Below, in pieces: positions 36,233-44,836 of a stretch of 64,000 bases of DNA. A program made the position numbers and the translations under genes. The DNA lies in NCBI GenBank assembly GCA_017416505.1, contig JAFQCI010000124.1, forward strand, positions 15,308 to 79,307, given 5' to 3'. Origin of the DNA: Lachnospiraceae bacterium (GTDB lineage: Bacteria > Bacillota_A > Clostridia > Lachnospirales > Lachnospiraceae). Every line of letters begins with the position of its first letter. The first letter of the stretch is position 1. The notes beneath the pieces were generated by a model, which worked only from the letters and a program-made list of their open reading frames with translations, was not told the DNA's origin and ran no database searches.

Positions 36233-38323
36233 ATGAATGTATATACAACTGACAAGATTAGAAATGTAGTGTTATTAGGTCATAGTGGAGCCGGTAAAAC
36301 CAGTTTGGTAGAATCTATGGCATATCTGGCAGGGGTTACGTCCAGAATGGGAAAAGTAGAGGATGGAAATACCATAAGTGATTTTGGAAAAGAAGAGCAG
36401 AAACGACAGATTTCCATTAGTACTTCCGTTGTTCCTATTGAATGGAAGGGCGTAAAAATTAATGTATTAGATACGCCGGGATATTTCGACTTTATTGGGG
36501 AAGTAGAAGAAGCTATCAGTGCAGCAGATGCAGCAATTATCATTGTGTCTGGTAAGGCTGGAGTGGAAGCCGGTACGGAACGGGCATGGGAGTTGTGCGA
36601 AAAATATAAACTGCCAAGAATGATTTATGTTACAGGCATGGATGCGGACAATGCCTCCTTTAAAAATGTAGTAGAAACTTTAACGTTAATGTATGGAAAG
36701 AAAATCGCACCATTTCATTTTCCGATTAGAGAAAACGAAAAATTCGTGGGATATATCAATGTTATCAGTGAAAATGCCAACCGTTGGCAGGGAAAAGAAG
36801 TAATTGATTGTGATGTACCGGATTATAGTAAGGAAAATCTGGCATTATACAAAGATACTTTGATGGAAGCAGTGGCAGAAACCAGCGAAGAGTTTATGGA
36901 ACGGTATTTTAATGGAGATACGTTTTCTGAAAACGAGATTCGTTCTGCACTTAGAATGAATATAATGGATAGCTCTATTGTTCCAATTACCATGGGTTCT
37001 AATACTTTGTGCCAGGGTACATATGCATTGCTTGATGATATTGTAAAATATATGCCAAGTCCTGAAAATAAGGAAATCGCAGGATTTAATATGAAGACCA
37101 ATGAGGTATTTTTAGCGAATTATGACTTCTCAAAGGCGAAGTCTGCTTATGTATTTAAAACCATTGTTGACCCATTCATTGGAAAATATTCCTTGATAAA
37201 AGTATGTTCCGGTGTATTTAAGTCAGATGATGTGATTTATAACAAAGATAAGGACATGGAAGAAAAGGTAAATAAACTTTATGTGTTGCAGGGTGGAAAA
37301 CCAATCGAAGTGCCGGAACTTCATGCCGGAGATATCGGCGCAATTGCCAAGCTGACAGCCGCAAGAACTGGTAATACCTTGTCTACGAAGGCAACTATTA
37401 TTGAATATGGTAAGTTTGAAATTTCAAAACCATATACAGCGATGCGTTATAAGGTTCCGAACAAGAGTAACATTGATAAAGTTGCTCAGGCTCTTCAAAA
37501 GCTAACGCATGAAGACCAGACTTTGAAGGTGGTAAATGATACGGAAAACAGACAGACCTTATTATATGGAATTGGGGAGCAGCAGCTTGAAATTATTCAA
37601 AGTCGATTGTTAAGTGAATATAAATGTGAAATTGTACTGAGTAAACCAAAGATTGCATTCCGGGAAACCATTAAGAAGAAGTCCGATGTGGAATATAAAT
37701 ATAAGAAACAATCCGGTGGACATGGACAATACGGTCATGTAAAAATGCGTTTTGAACCATCTGGAGATAATGAAACACCATATGTATTTGAACAGGAAGT
37801 CGTAGGAGGAGCAATACCAAAGAATTTCTTCCCGGCAGTAGAAAAGGGATTGCAGGAATCCGTAGTGAAAGGACCTCTTGCAGCGTATCCGGTAGTGGGT
37901 GTGAAAGGTGTGTTATATGATGGCTCCTGCCATTCTGTAGACTCTTCCGAAATGGCATTTAAAATGGCAACGATTCAGGCGTTTAAGAAAGGGTTTATGG
38001 AGGCAGCACCAATTCTTTTAGAACCGATTATGAGTCTTAAAGTTACTGTACCAGAACAGTATACCGGAGATATTATGGGGGACTTAAATAAACGACGTGG
38101 AAGAGTGTTGGGAATGACTCCTTCTGCCAAGGGAAAACAAGTGATTGAAGCAGATATCCCAATGATGGAATTAACAGGATATTGTACCGTACTTCGTTCC
38201 ATAACAGGAGGACGTGGTGATTATTCCTATGAATTTGCAAGATATGAGCAGGCTCCAAGTGATATACAGGAAGCAGAAGTGGCTGCAAGGGCAAGTAAGG
38301 TTGCAGAAAACAATGAGGAATAA
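36233..38323 (+). CDS. EF-G-like translation factor GTPase (FusA2 type)
   Basis: 696 residues, full EF-G length with five domains. G1 is GHSGAGKTSLVE, G3 is DTPGYFDF, but G4 is TGMD instead of NKMD, and the N-terminus lacks the AHIDAGKTT of canonical EF-G. Domain IV contains KKQSGGHGQYGHVKMRFEP. These features mark the second, non-canonical EF-G group whose role in translation or ribosome rescue is unclear. GGGAGG precedes the ATG; the gene is monocistronic or reads into the EFR1 gene. Confidence 0.88.
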   Translation: MNVYTTDKIRNVVLLGHSGAGKTSLVESMAYLAGVTSRMGKVEDGNTISDFGKEEQKRQISISTSVVPIEWKGVKINVLDTPGYFDFIGEVEEAISAADAAIIIVSGKAGVEAGTERAWELCEKYKLPRMIYVTGMDADNASFKNVVETLTLMYGKKIAPFHFPIRENEKFVGYINVISENANRWQGKEVIDCDVPDYSKENLALYKDTLMEAVAETSEEFMERYFNGDTFSENEIRSALRMNIMDSSIVPITMGSNTLCQGTYALLDDIVKYMPSPENKEIAGFNMKTNEVFLANYDFSKAKSAYVFKTIVDPFIGKYSLIKVCSGVFKSDDVIYNKDKDMEEKVNKLYVLQGGKPIEVPELHAGDIGAIAKLTAARTGNTLSTKATIIEYGKFEISKPYTAMRYKVPNKSNIDKVAQALQKLTHEDQTLKVVNDTENRQTLLYGIGEQQLEIIQSRLLSEYKCEIVLSKPKIAFRETIKKKSDVEYKYKKQSGGHGQYGHVKMRFEPSGDNETPYVFEQEVVGGAIPKNFFPAVEKGLQESVVKGPLAAYPVVGVKGVLYDGSCHSVDSSEMAFKMATIQAFKKGFMEAAPILLEPIMSLKVTVPEQYTGDIMGDLNKRRGRVLGMTPSAKGKQVIEADIPMMELTGYCTVLRSITGGRGDYSYEFARYEQAPSDIQEAEVAARASKVAENNEE

Positions 38324-38397
38324 AAAGGAGAAAGGCATAAGACGGAGAAAAAATATAGAAAGTGTCATAGTTTACAAAACTTTTTAGGAGAAGAAAG

Positions 38398-39153
38398 ATG
38401 AGCAGAATTTTAATATTATATTTCTCAGGGGTAGGAAATACAAAAAGAATTGCAGAAAACATGTATTTAGTTTTGAAGCAAGAACATGAGGTAACTATTT
38501 GTTCTATTGAAAAATTACCTTCCAGTTTCAGTTTCGAGGAATATGATAAGCTTATGATAGGTTCATCCACCATACATTCTGAACCAGCGAAACCAATGAA
38601 GGAATACTTGAAAGGGATTGATAAATTAAGTAAACCTATACCAGCATTTCTTTTTATAACTTGTGGTTTGTATTCTGAGAATACATTAAGGGTGTTTTCT
38701 AAATACTGTTTGGCTAAAAATATAATTCCGGTTATGCATTCCGCTTATCGTTGCAGTGCTACAGACGGTGTACTCTTAGTACCAGGTGTTAAAAGGTTTT
38801 GGAAGGATGAGAAAAATTTAGAAAGACGGATTCGTTATGATACCAAAAAGTTTAGTAAAATAGATTCATTGCAACCTATAATTCCAAGATATAAGTGGTA
38901 TGGTATTTTAAATTTTCCCAATAAATGTCTCGGAAAATACATACGTTTTAAAATATTTCTACATAAAGAAATGTGTATTAAATGTGGAAAATGTATAAAA
39001 AAATGTCCAGAGAAAGCTTTAGATAAGACAGAAGATGGTTATCCAAAAATTGACCGTTCTAGTTGTATTAATTGTTATAGGTGCATACATCATTGTCCGA
39101 AAAAAGCCTTATCACTATCTGCGAAAAAGACTCCGAAAAAGACGCTATATTAA
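38398..39153 (+). CDS. EFR1 family ferrodoxin (flavodoxin-like plus 2x[4Fe-4S])
   Basis: 251 residues: an N-terminal flavodoxin-like domain (ILYFSGVGNTKRIAENM binds FMN phosphate) and a C-terminal bis-[4Fe-4S] ferredoxin domain with CIKCGKCIKKC and CINCYRCIHHC, both CxxCxxCxxxC motifs intact. Such proteins carry electrons in anaerobic metabolism; the partner is unknown. AGGAG precedes ATG 38398. Confidence 0.92.
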   Translation: MSRILILYFSGVGNTKRIAENMYLVLKQEHEVTICSIEKLPSSFSFEEYDKLMIGSSTIHSEPAKPMKEYLKGIDKLSKPIPAFLFITCGLYSENTLRVFSKYCLAKNIIPVMHSAYRCSATDGVLLVPGVKRFWKDEKNLERRIRYDTKKFSKIDSLQPIIPRYKWYGILNFPNKCLGKYIRFKIFLHKEMCIKCGKCIKKCPEKALDKTEDGYPKIDRSSCINCYRCIHHCPKKALSLSAKKTPKKTLY

Positions 39154-39179
39154 AAAAGGACATAATAATGTTAATTGTT

Positions 39180-39230
39180 GGCGATAGTATTTTGGTAATA
39201 AAAAGGGTTACCAGAATGCTATCGCTTTTT
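39180..39230 (+). terminator. Terminator after EFR1 gene
   Basis: GGCGATAGTATTTTGGTAA pairs with TTACCAGAATGCTATCGC, followed by TTTTT. Confidence 0.88.
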
Positions 39231-39385
39231 CATCTTCTTTGCAAAAAAGCAGATATTGTGTTATCTTAGGTGTAGAAAATGGAAAAGGAAAAAATATGAA
39301 TAGAGTAGAATGAAAAGAAATTATAAGAAGGACAAATTGAATAGGGAAATGATATGGAAAATAGATGAAAAATGGAGATAGATGA

Positions 39386-39643
39386 ATGGCAGTATATGTA
39401 TTAATGAAAAAATTGGAGGAGGATGATAAAAAGGTAGTATATCGATTTGGTCCCAATGAAAATAATATGGGGATTATCGAGTTTGATAAAATTGAAAAAG
39501 AGTTTACAATTTTAGAAAAAATAAAGGCAATAAATAGTGATACGGATTCTATTAAGTACGAAAATTGGGCGGCTCAGAAAATAGTTAAAATTATGTATAA
39601 GGAAAATGGGATTTTTCCAGAAAGGATGACGGTAGAGTTTTAA
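39386..39643 (+). CDS. Small hypothetical protein upstream of PARG-like gene
   Basis: 85 residues with VYRFGPNENNMGIIEFDKIEK and a C-terminal WAAQKIVKIMYKENGIFPER. No known domain is recognised by eye. The TAA is followed directly by the ATG of the PARG-like gene, implying strong translational coupling and possibly a shared role. Confidence 0.65.
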   Translation: MAVYVLMKKLEEDDKKVVYRFGPNENNMGIIEFDKIEKEFTILEKIKAINSDTDSIKYENWAAQKIVKIMYKENGIFPERMTVEF

Positions 39644-40447
39644 ATGAATGCGATAGGAATTGCAAAGGAAACAATAGATATTACAACAAAAATGGAATAT
39701 ATTCTAAATGGTAATGTGATTCAATTACCTCAAGTGGATTATAAAAGGGTAGTTGTATATTCGCCAGAGGATGGAGAGGATTTATTGGGGTGTGATATTT
39801 CGGAAAAATATCATGAAGGTTTTTGTCACGTAAGTATTGTAAATGAGGATTCTTTTCAGGCGGCTAGAAGGTTTGAAAATCCTTTAGTCATGAATTTTGC
39901 GAATGCTCACAAACCGGGAGGTGGATTCTTAATTGGTGCTAATGCCCAGGAGGAGGCACTTTGCAGATGTAGTACATTATATGCTTCTATTTCGTCTGGT
40001 CATGCTTCTGAAATGTATAAATATAACAATACCCATATCAGTAGTGTGGAATCGGATTATATGCTGCTTTCACCGGATGTATGCGTGTTTCGCGATGAAA
40101 AGTGTAAATTATTGGACAAGCCTGTTACGGCATCAGTGATAACAATTCCGGCACCGAACCGTTTCGGAGCGGCAATGTTTGTTTCAAATAAGAAAATTGC
40201 GGAAGTTATGATTCGTAGAATACGAATTATGCTAATAATTGCAGTTCAAAATGGATATAAAAATCTTGTACTGGGTGCTTGGGGGTGCGGAGCATTTGGA
40301 AACAATCCCAAAAATGTGGCTCAGTATTTTAAGACTGTGCTGATTGATGAGGGATATGGAAAGTGTTTTGAGGAAGTTTGTTTTGCTATTTACGGTAATC
40401 CTGAAGGAAAAAACATAAGGGCTTTTCAAGAAGAATTTGGAGAATAG
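39644..40447 (+). CDS. TIGR02452 family (bacterial-type poly(ADP-ribose) glycohydrolase) protein
   Basis: 267 residues with a macro-domain-like PARG core: NFANAHKPGGGFLIGANAQEEALCR contains the GGG...QEE catalytic signature, with the Glu pair near residue 107. The later segment TIPAPNRFGAAM and GAWGCGAFGNNP match the family. It should remove ADP-ribose chains from proteins or nucleic acids. It is coupled to the 85-residue gene upstream. Confidence 0.9.
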   Translation: MNAIGIAKETIDITTKMEYILNGNVIQLPQVDYKRVVVYSPEDGEDLLGCDISEKYHEGFCHVSIVNEDSFQAARRFENPLVMNFANAHKPGGGFLIGANAQEEALCRCSTLYASISSGHASEMYKYNNTHISSVESDYMLLSPDVCVFRDEKCKLLDKPVTASVITIPAPNRFGAAMFVSNKKIAEVMIRRIRIMLIIAVQNGYKNLVLGAWGCGAFGNNPKNVAQYFKTVLIDEGYGKCFEEVCFAIYGNPEGKNIRAFQEEFGE

Positions 40448-40588
40448 CATTTTAAATGAAAGAGAAGTGTAAAAGTAAAAAAAGAAGTGATAGTACTGGT
40501 GGCAACTAATAGTTGCATGATAGTTGGTAGATTGCAACCGGGTTATGATATATATTTATGACATCAAATAAATAAGGAGATGTTGGAA

Positions 40589-41581
40589 ATGAATGAATTA
40601 GGAAATAATATTGCACGTTGTCGAAAAGAAAAAGGGATTTCCCAAGAAAAGCTTGCAGAGTATATGGAAATAAGTAGACAGGCAGTAACGAAATGGGAAA
40701 GTGGTGCAAGTAAACCAAGTACGGAAAACCTGCTTAAGTTGTCAGAACTATTTGAAGTTAATGTGGAAAATTTATTGGGTGTGGATAGCTTATTAGAAAC
40801 AAATATGAATAGCATGGAAAAAAATCAGGATGTTATATCGATGGGGAAAGCTCCAGGAATATGGTGTATGATATCTGTGCTATGTGTAGTTGCTTATGCT
40901 TTATATGGAATATTAAGTGAAACAATGCAACTTGGGACTTTGATATGTCTGGTTGTGATTGCATTCCCAGTACAATTGTTTATAAATTTGTATTTTACAA
41001 ATGCAATACATAATGGTGATTATCATAATATAGCTGGTTTTGATTCTAAAGTGAATTACAATATCAATGAAGTGAAAAGACTATTAGTGAATATAAATCA
41101 GCATTTAGGGATGACTTCTACGATATATATTTTTCTAATTTGTATTGGTAGTTATTCAAATGTAGCAAAGATTGATATAACAGGGATACTAATGTTTTTT
41201 TATGTGATTGAAGTTGTGGGAACCATAATACTTTTAAATTACCATAGCATTGACAGAATTTATATTGATGAGAAGGATGTAAAAGTTGCAAAATGTACCT
41301 TCCCTGTTACAATTAGTTACTTATTGCTTTTACTGATAGGAACTGTCATGTTTTTTTCTATGTTTTATTTAAAAGGGATTCAAAATAACACTATGCCAGC
41401 ATTTGCATTAAGCGGAATACTGGTGTTGGGAATAGTTTTTGCAACCAGTGGGTATTTTATGGAAAGTAAAAAAATAAGAAATGGGGATTTTTTAAGAGAA
41501 AGAGTTAGACTTAGTACATCTGTGAAAGTATGTTATTTAGTGGCTGTAGTTTGTTTTGCTTCAATGTTTTTTGTTGGGTAG
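40589..41581 (+). CDS. XRE family regulator with C-terminal membrane domain
   Basis: 330 residues: an N-terminal helix-turn-helix (residues 5-60, GISQEKLAEYMEISRQAVTKWESG) then about six transmembrane helices. This HTH-plus-membrane design is common in Firmicutes and suggests a membrane-signal-responsive repressor. ATG 40589 is chosen because AGGAG lies 10 bp upstream; ATG 40580 overlaps it. No target operon is obvious. Confidence 0.85.
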   Translation: MNELGNNIARCRKEKGISQEKLAEYMEISRQAVTKWESGASKPSTENLLKLSELFEVNVENLLGVDSLLETNMNSMEKNQDVISMGKAPGIWCMISVLCVVAYALYGILSETMQLGTLICLVVIAFPVQLFINLYFTNAIHNGDYHNIAGFDSKVNYNINEVKRLLVNINQHLGMTSTIYIFLICIGSYSNVAKIDITGILMFFYVIEVVGTIILLNYHSIDRIYIDEKDVKVAKCTFPVTISYLLLLLIGTVMFFSMFYLKGIQNNTMPAFALSGILVLGIVFATSGYFMESKKIRNGDFLRERVRLSTSVKVCYLVAVVCFASMFFVG

Positions 41582-41724
41582 TATTAGTAAAAGTATGATT
41601 GTAGAGAGGCTATATCAAAGTTAAGTGTGAGTATGATACTAGGAATAGGGCATATTGGGATACAGTTGCAGCATCGAAAGGAATGTAGTCCGGTTTAGTA
41701 CGTGAGTATTTGAGGAGGTAAGTT

Positions 41725-42231
41725 ATGATACAACATCCGATTGAACCTATTTATGATAAGAATTCTAAAATATTAATTCTGGGAAGTTTTCCATCGGTGA
41801 AATCCAGGGAAGAAGGATTTTTCTATGGACATCCCCAAAATCGATTTTGGAAAGTGTTAGCCAAGGTGTGTGGGGTACATGAGCCTATAACCATTGAAGA
41901 AAAGAAAACATTTTTATACCAGAATCATATTGCAGTGTGGGATGTAATTCAGTCTTGCGATATCAATGGTTCATCGGATAGCAGTATTAAAAATGTGGTT
42001 CCGAATGATTTAAGCCGGATTCTTGAATGTGCGGATATTAAGCAAATTTATGTAAATGGGAAGAAGGCAGAGCAGTTGTATAAAAAATATATTTTCCCAA
42101 AGATTCAGCGGGAGGTCATTTGTTTACCATCAACAAGCCCTGCCAATGCGGCTTGGAATTTAGAAAGACTTATAAAGGAATGGGGAAGAATTTTTGAAGT
42201 TCTTTCTTGTTCTGCTAAACATCAAGTGTAA
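41725..42231 (+). CDS. DNA-deoxyinosine (hypoxanthine-DNA) glycosylase, UDG superfamily
   Basis: 168 residues. ILGSFPSVKSREEGFFYGHPQNRFWKVL is the motif 1 region of the hypoxanthine-DNA glycosylase group of the uracil-DNA glycosylase superfamily, and CLPSTSPANA matches motif 2. It removes deaminated bases in base-excision repair. GAGGAGG precedes ATG 41725. A truncated permease follows after 18 bp. Confidence 0.88.
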   Translation: MIQHPIEPIYDKNSKILILGSFPSVKSREEGFFYGHPQNRFWKVLAKVCGVHEPITIEEKKTFLYQNHIAVWDVIQSCDINGSSDSSIKNVVPNDLSRILECADIKQIYVNGKKAEQLYKKYIFPKIQREVICLPSTSPANAAWNLERLIKEWGRIFEVLSCSAKHQV

Positions 42232-42249
42232 GGTACGAGGATTGTAGTT

Positions 42250-42963
42250 TTGCTCATAACAATTTTGCAGAGTGGATTGGCATATATTGCAGGAAAGCAG
42301 ATATTGGAGATAGGTCTTGATGCAACCACAGAAACTTGCAAAGATTTAATAGGGGCATTGCCACCACTAGAGTATATGGGGTTTGATGTGGTTGGTTTTG
42401 TGACAATTCCTTTGATTGTTTTGGGGGCAATTTACGGAGCAGGAGAATATAAAAGGCACAGCATGAGAACGACTTTATTATCAACCAGCCAAAAGGCGAA
42501 GGTATTTGCCTCAAAACTAATACTTATAACAATGGTTTCATTTTTATTGTCATTTTTATCAATATTTATTACCATAACAGTTACTCATGCAACATTTGGG
42601 GGGCAAGGACTAAAATTATTTGTATTCAATTCCCTGGTTTGGAAATTCATTATGATAGGTACGATTGGCTTGATGTTGTTGACTGTGCTTTCATTTGGAA
42701 TGGGCTTTCTATTTAGAACCTCTTTAGTGCCTATGTTGTTTTTGATTCCTCAAGTATATAATTTAGGCAATGTTTTGGCGGAACATTTTTATATTTGCAG
42801 ATTTCTTCCTGTTTCTCTGGTGAATAGTCTGATAGCTAGTTCTGAAAGTATTGTTAGCAGCCACCCGGCAATAACGATTGTTTTTATTTCTATCTGGGTC
42901 TTAAGCATCAGTATGTTAGCGTTTATTCGGTTTTTCGTTAGTGATTTGGGAGGGGAGTATTAA
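42250..42963 (+). CDS. ABC-2 type permease, N-terminus apparently truncated
   Basis: About 237 residues from a TTG start with no ribosome site and six hydrophobic segments. GAGEYKRHSMRTTLLSTSQKAKVFASKLI is typical of bacitracin/lantibiotic-type ABC-2 permeases. Similar proteins carry a short cytoplasmic N-terminus that is missing here; the gene starts almost at once after the glycosylase stop, suggesting a deletion junction. It overlaps the next permease (TAATG). Confidence 0.65.
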   Translation: MLITILQSGLAYIAGKQILEIGLDATTETCKDLIGALPPLEYMGFDVVGFVTIPLIVLGAIYGAGEYKRHSMRTTLLSTSQKAKVFASKLILITMVSFLLSFLSIFITITVTHATFGGQGLKLFVFNSLVWKFIMIGTIGLMLLTVLSFGMGFLFRTSLVPMLFLIPQVYNLGNVLAEHFYICRFLPVSLVNSLIASSESIVSSHPAITIVFISIWVLSISMLAFIRFFVSDLGGEY

Positions 42964-43700
42964 TGTTTAAAAATTTATTAAAAAGCGAAAGCCAAAAGCT
43001 TTTGTTTCATAAATGGATATGGATAACAACCATTGCTACGGTCCTATTTGTACCGCTGATGGTATATTCCCTTGGTGCTTTGGGGGAAGAAACGGGAATT
43101 GACCTTTATATAAGCAAGTTTCTTCAGAGTTTTTATCTGGGACAGGTAGGAGTCGTTGTTATAGCGGCTTTGTATTTTGGACAGGAATTTTCTAATTCAA
43201 CATTAAGAACAAGTTTGACAGCAGTACCGAATCGATTTCTTTTTTTACTGTCCAAATTCCTATGTCTTATGGCTTGGTGTATGATGACACTGCTAATGTC
43301 TACAGCTATTTCTTTTATAGTTTTAAAATGCGTTTTTTATGCTGATTTGGATATGAATACGATTGGCACTTTGATAAACGCTCTTTTTCCGGCATATATA
43401 TCTTCCATGGAACTATGTATGATTACAGCAGGCATGATTATAATCAGCAAATCTATGGTAGTTTCATTGGCGATTATGTTATCTATGCTCTTAGGATTAG
43501 GGCATCTATTGATGCAATACAGCAGTATTATGAGGTTTTTGCCGGTTTTATCTACAATGAATAGCTTTTTATTGTTTCATACAAATGAATACCTGCCTTT
43601 ATGGCAAGGGATATTGTGCCAGGGAGTATGGGGGATTGGGTTGGTTGTAATTTCAAATAGGGTGTTGAGAAGCAGTTCATACAAAGGTTACGAAGGATGA
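42963..43700 (+). CDS. ABC-2 type permease
   Basis: 245 residues with six transmembrane helices and FGQEFSNSTLRTSLTAVPNRFLFLLSKFL, the companion permease of the previous gene. Such pairs normally follow an ATP-binding gene, which is absent here; transport therefore would need an ATPase elsewhere. The ATG overlaps the upstream stop. Confidence 0.75.
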   Translation: MFKNLLKSESQKLLFHKWIWITTIATVLFVPLMVYSLGALGEETGIDLYISKFLQSFYLGQVGVVVIAALYFGQEFSNSTLRTSLTAVPNRFLFLLSKFLCLMAWCMMTLLMSTAISFIVLKCVFYADLDMNTIGTLINALFPAYISSMELCMITAGMIIISKSMVVSLAIMLSMLLGLGHLLMQYSSIMRFLPVLSTMNSFLLFHTNEYLPLWQGILCQGVWGIGLVVISNRVLRSSSYKGYEG

Positions 43701-43705
43701 TGCAG

Positions 43706-43752
43706 TAAAAGTGGGTAGTAGTCATCACGATATGATGAGTGCAGCTTTTTTA
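43706..43752 (+). terminator. Probable terminator after ABC permeases
   Basis: AGTCATCA and TGATGAGT can pair around a short loop; the outer GGTAGT/GCAGC arms are imperfect and TTTTTT follows. Confidence 0.45.
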
Positions 43753-43772
43753 ATCACTTAATGGAATTTTGA

Positions 43773-43844
43773 TTCGCCTAAAACGGCAGCAGGATTAGGC
43801 GAAAAAAGATTGAATAAAAATAGTGCATTTCGGCTAAAACATAT
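43773..43844. promoter_or_regulatory. Hairpin and conserved element before an ATPase remnant
   Basis: CGCCTAAA and TTAGGCG form an inverted repeat at about 43775-43801; AGTGCATTTCGGCTAAAA follows at 43822-43839 and recurs at 61451-61468 beside another DUF4143-type remnant. It resembles the palindromic promoter region of such genes. Confidence 0.45.
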
Positions 43845-43862
43845 TCGTAATATAAATCATTG

Positions 43863-44071
43863 AACGTGATGTAAAGGAATTGTCGGATGCCATCGATTCA
43901 CTTAAATTTCTTAGATTTATTACGGCGGTGGCGGCAAGACGCGGTCAAATGGTAAATGTGGCAGAAATTGCGAGAGATGCGGAAATCAGGAAAACATATC
44001 TTAACTGTGGTAAGGAGCCATATATGTATTACTACAGGGATAATTATATTGTGCCGATTTGGATGATATAA
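43863..44071 (+). pseudogene. AAA_14/DUF4143 ATPase remnant with internal deletion
   Basis: The reading frame starts ERDVKELSD and continues KFLRFITAVAARRGQMVNVAEIARDAEI, the conserved helix-turn-helix-like segment after the ATPase core of AAA_14-DUF4143 proteins. It then jumps to CGKEPYMYYYRDN, which belongs to the C-terminal nuclease-like domain. The ATPase part and the connecting region are absent, so this is a doubly truncated relic. Confidence 0.7.
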
Positions 44072-44141
44072 GTACGAATTATTGGAGACAACATGAGCAT
44101 AATTGGAATTATACAAACCTGCATTAAAAGAGATAAATTGA

Positions 44142-44278
44142 ATATGTTTACGGCAGGAGGTGGCCATGCTAGGCTGTCTTGCCGGCAAGGCACTGATTTT
44201 AGGAGTGATATGCTCGGTACGTCGGTGCCTTTCTTTATGCCTTGAAAGTATGGCTACGGGTCCCTGTAGTCAACATAT
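44142..44278 (+). repeat. 137-bp structured repeat, copy A
   Basis: The ends ATATGTT and AACATAT are complementary. Internal stems include GGCCATGCT with AGTATGGCT, GGCACTGA with TCGGTGCC, and CTTGCCGGCAAG. A second copy at 47588 differs at about twelve positions by eye, with stem changes that stay base-paired. It may encode a structured RNA or be a small mobile unit. Confidence 0.8.
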
Positions 44279-44350
44279 GAGTTAAGAATAACAAATGTAG
44301 AATACTGTTGAAAATGTTTGCTTTTAGGAATATAATCATTATGTGGGTAG

Positions 44351-44665
44351 GGTAGTTATTCATTTTGTAAAACAATAGCAGGCGGAAAAGATGTTGGAAT
44401 AAATAGTAAAGTGTGGATTGGAAAAGCGGTAACGAGAGCATCAAACTTTTCGGCATTAGGAAGTAAAAATGGAAATTCGGCATTAGTATATTCAGCTTGT
44501 AGTTATAATAAATTTATAGATGCGTTAGAAAAACGTAATGAAGGAAAGAATCCAAGAGATTGGTTTACGTATCATAAAGACGAAGGCGACGGGGCGTATT
44601 ATACAGCGAGCGTTGTTAAAAGTGATTTTGATAAATGGATAGAAGGTGGAATGAAGGATAATTAA
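44351..44665 (+). pseudogene. C-terminal remnant of a class III nucleotide cyclase (Pycsar PycC-like)
   Basis: An open frame of about 104 codons without a proper start. GGKDVGINSKVWIGKAVTRAS resembles the class III cyclase end segment (VWIGDAVNxAS), and FDALEKR..WFTYHKD..SVVKSDFDKWI resembles the tail of Pycsar-type cyclases. The catalytic core with metal-binding Asp residues is missing, and the Asn usual after AV is Thr. I assign it by pattern recognition, not by search. It lies just after repeat copy A, and no PycTM/PycTIR effector is nearby. Confidence 0.45.
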
Positions 44666-44738
44666 ATATGCATACATCATTGCATGATAAATTGTCAAAC
44701 TATGCAATCCCCCAAATTGATATATTTATAAAGAATAT

Positions 44739-44794
44739 AATTCGAGCGAAATGTCAAAAAACAAATTGATATTTCGCTCGAATTGTTGTATGCT
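44739..44794 (+). promoter_or_regulatory. Palindromic operator overlapping the promoter of the AAA-ATPase gene
   Basis: AATTCGAGCGAAATGTCA (44739-44756) is the inverted copy of TGATATTTCGCTCGAATT (44767-44784) with one mismatch. The right arm contains TTGATA (-35, 44766-44771), and TATGCT (44789-44794) follows after 17 bp. A protein bound to the palindrome would block the promoter. Confidence 0.7.
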
Positions 44795-44836
44795 TTAAGC
44801 AAGATGAGAAATGCTACTCTCAAAGGAGATGATTTT

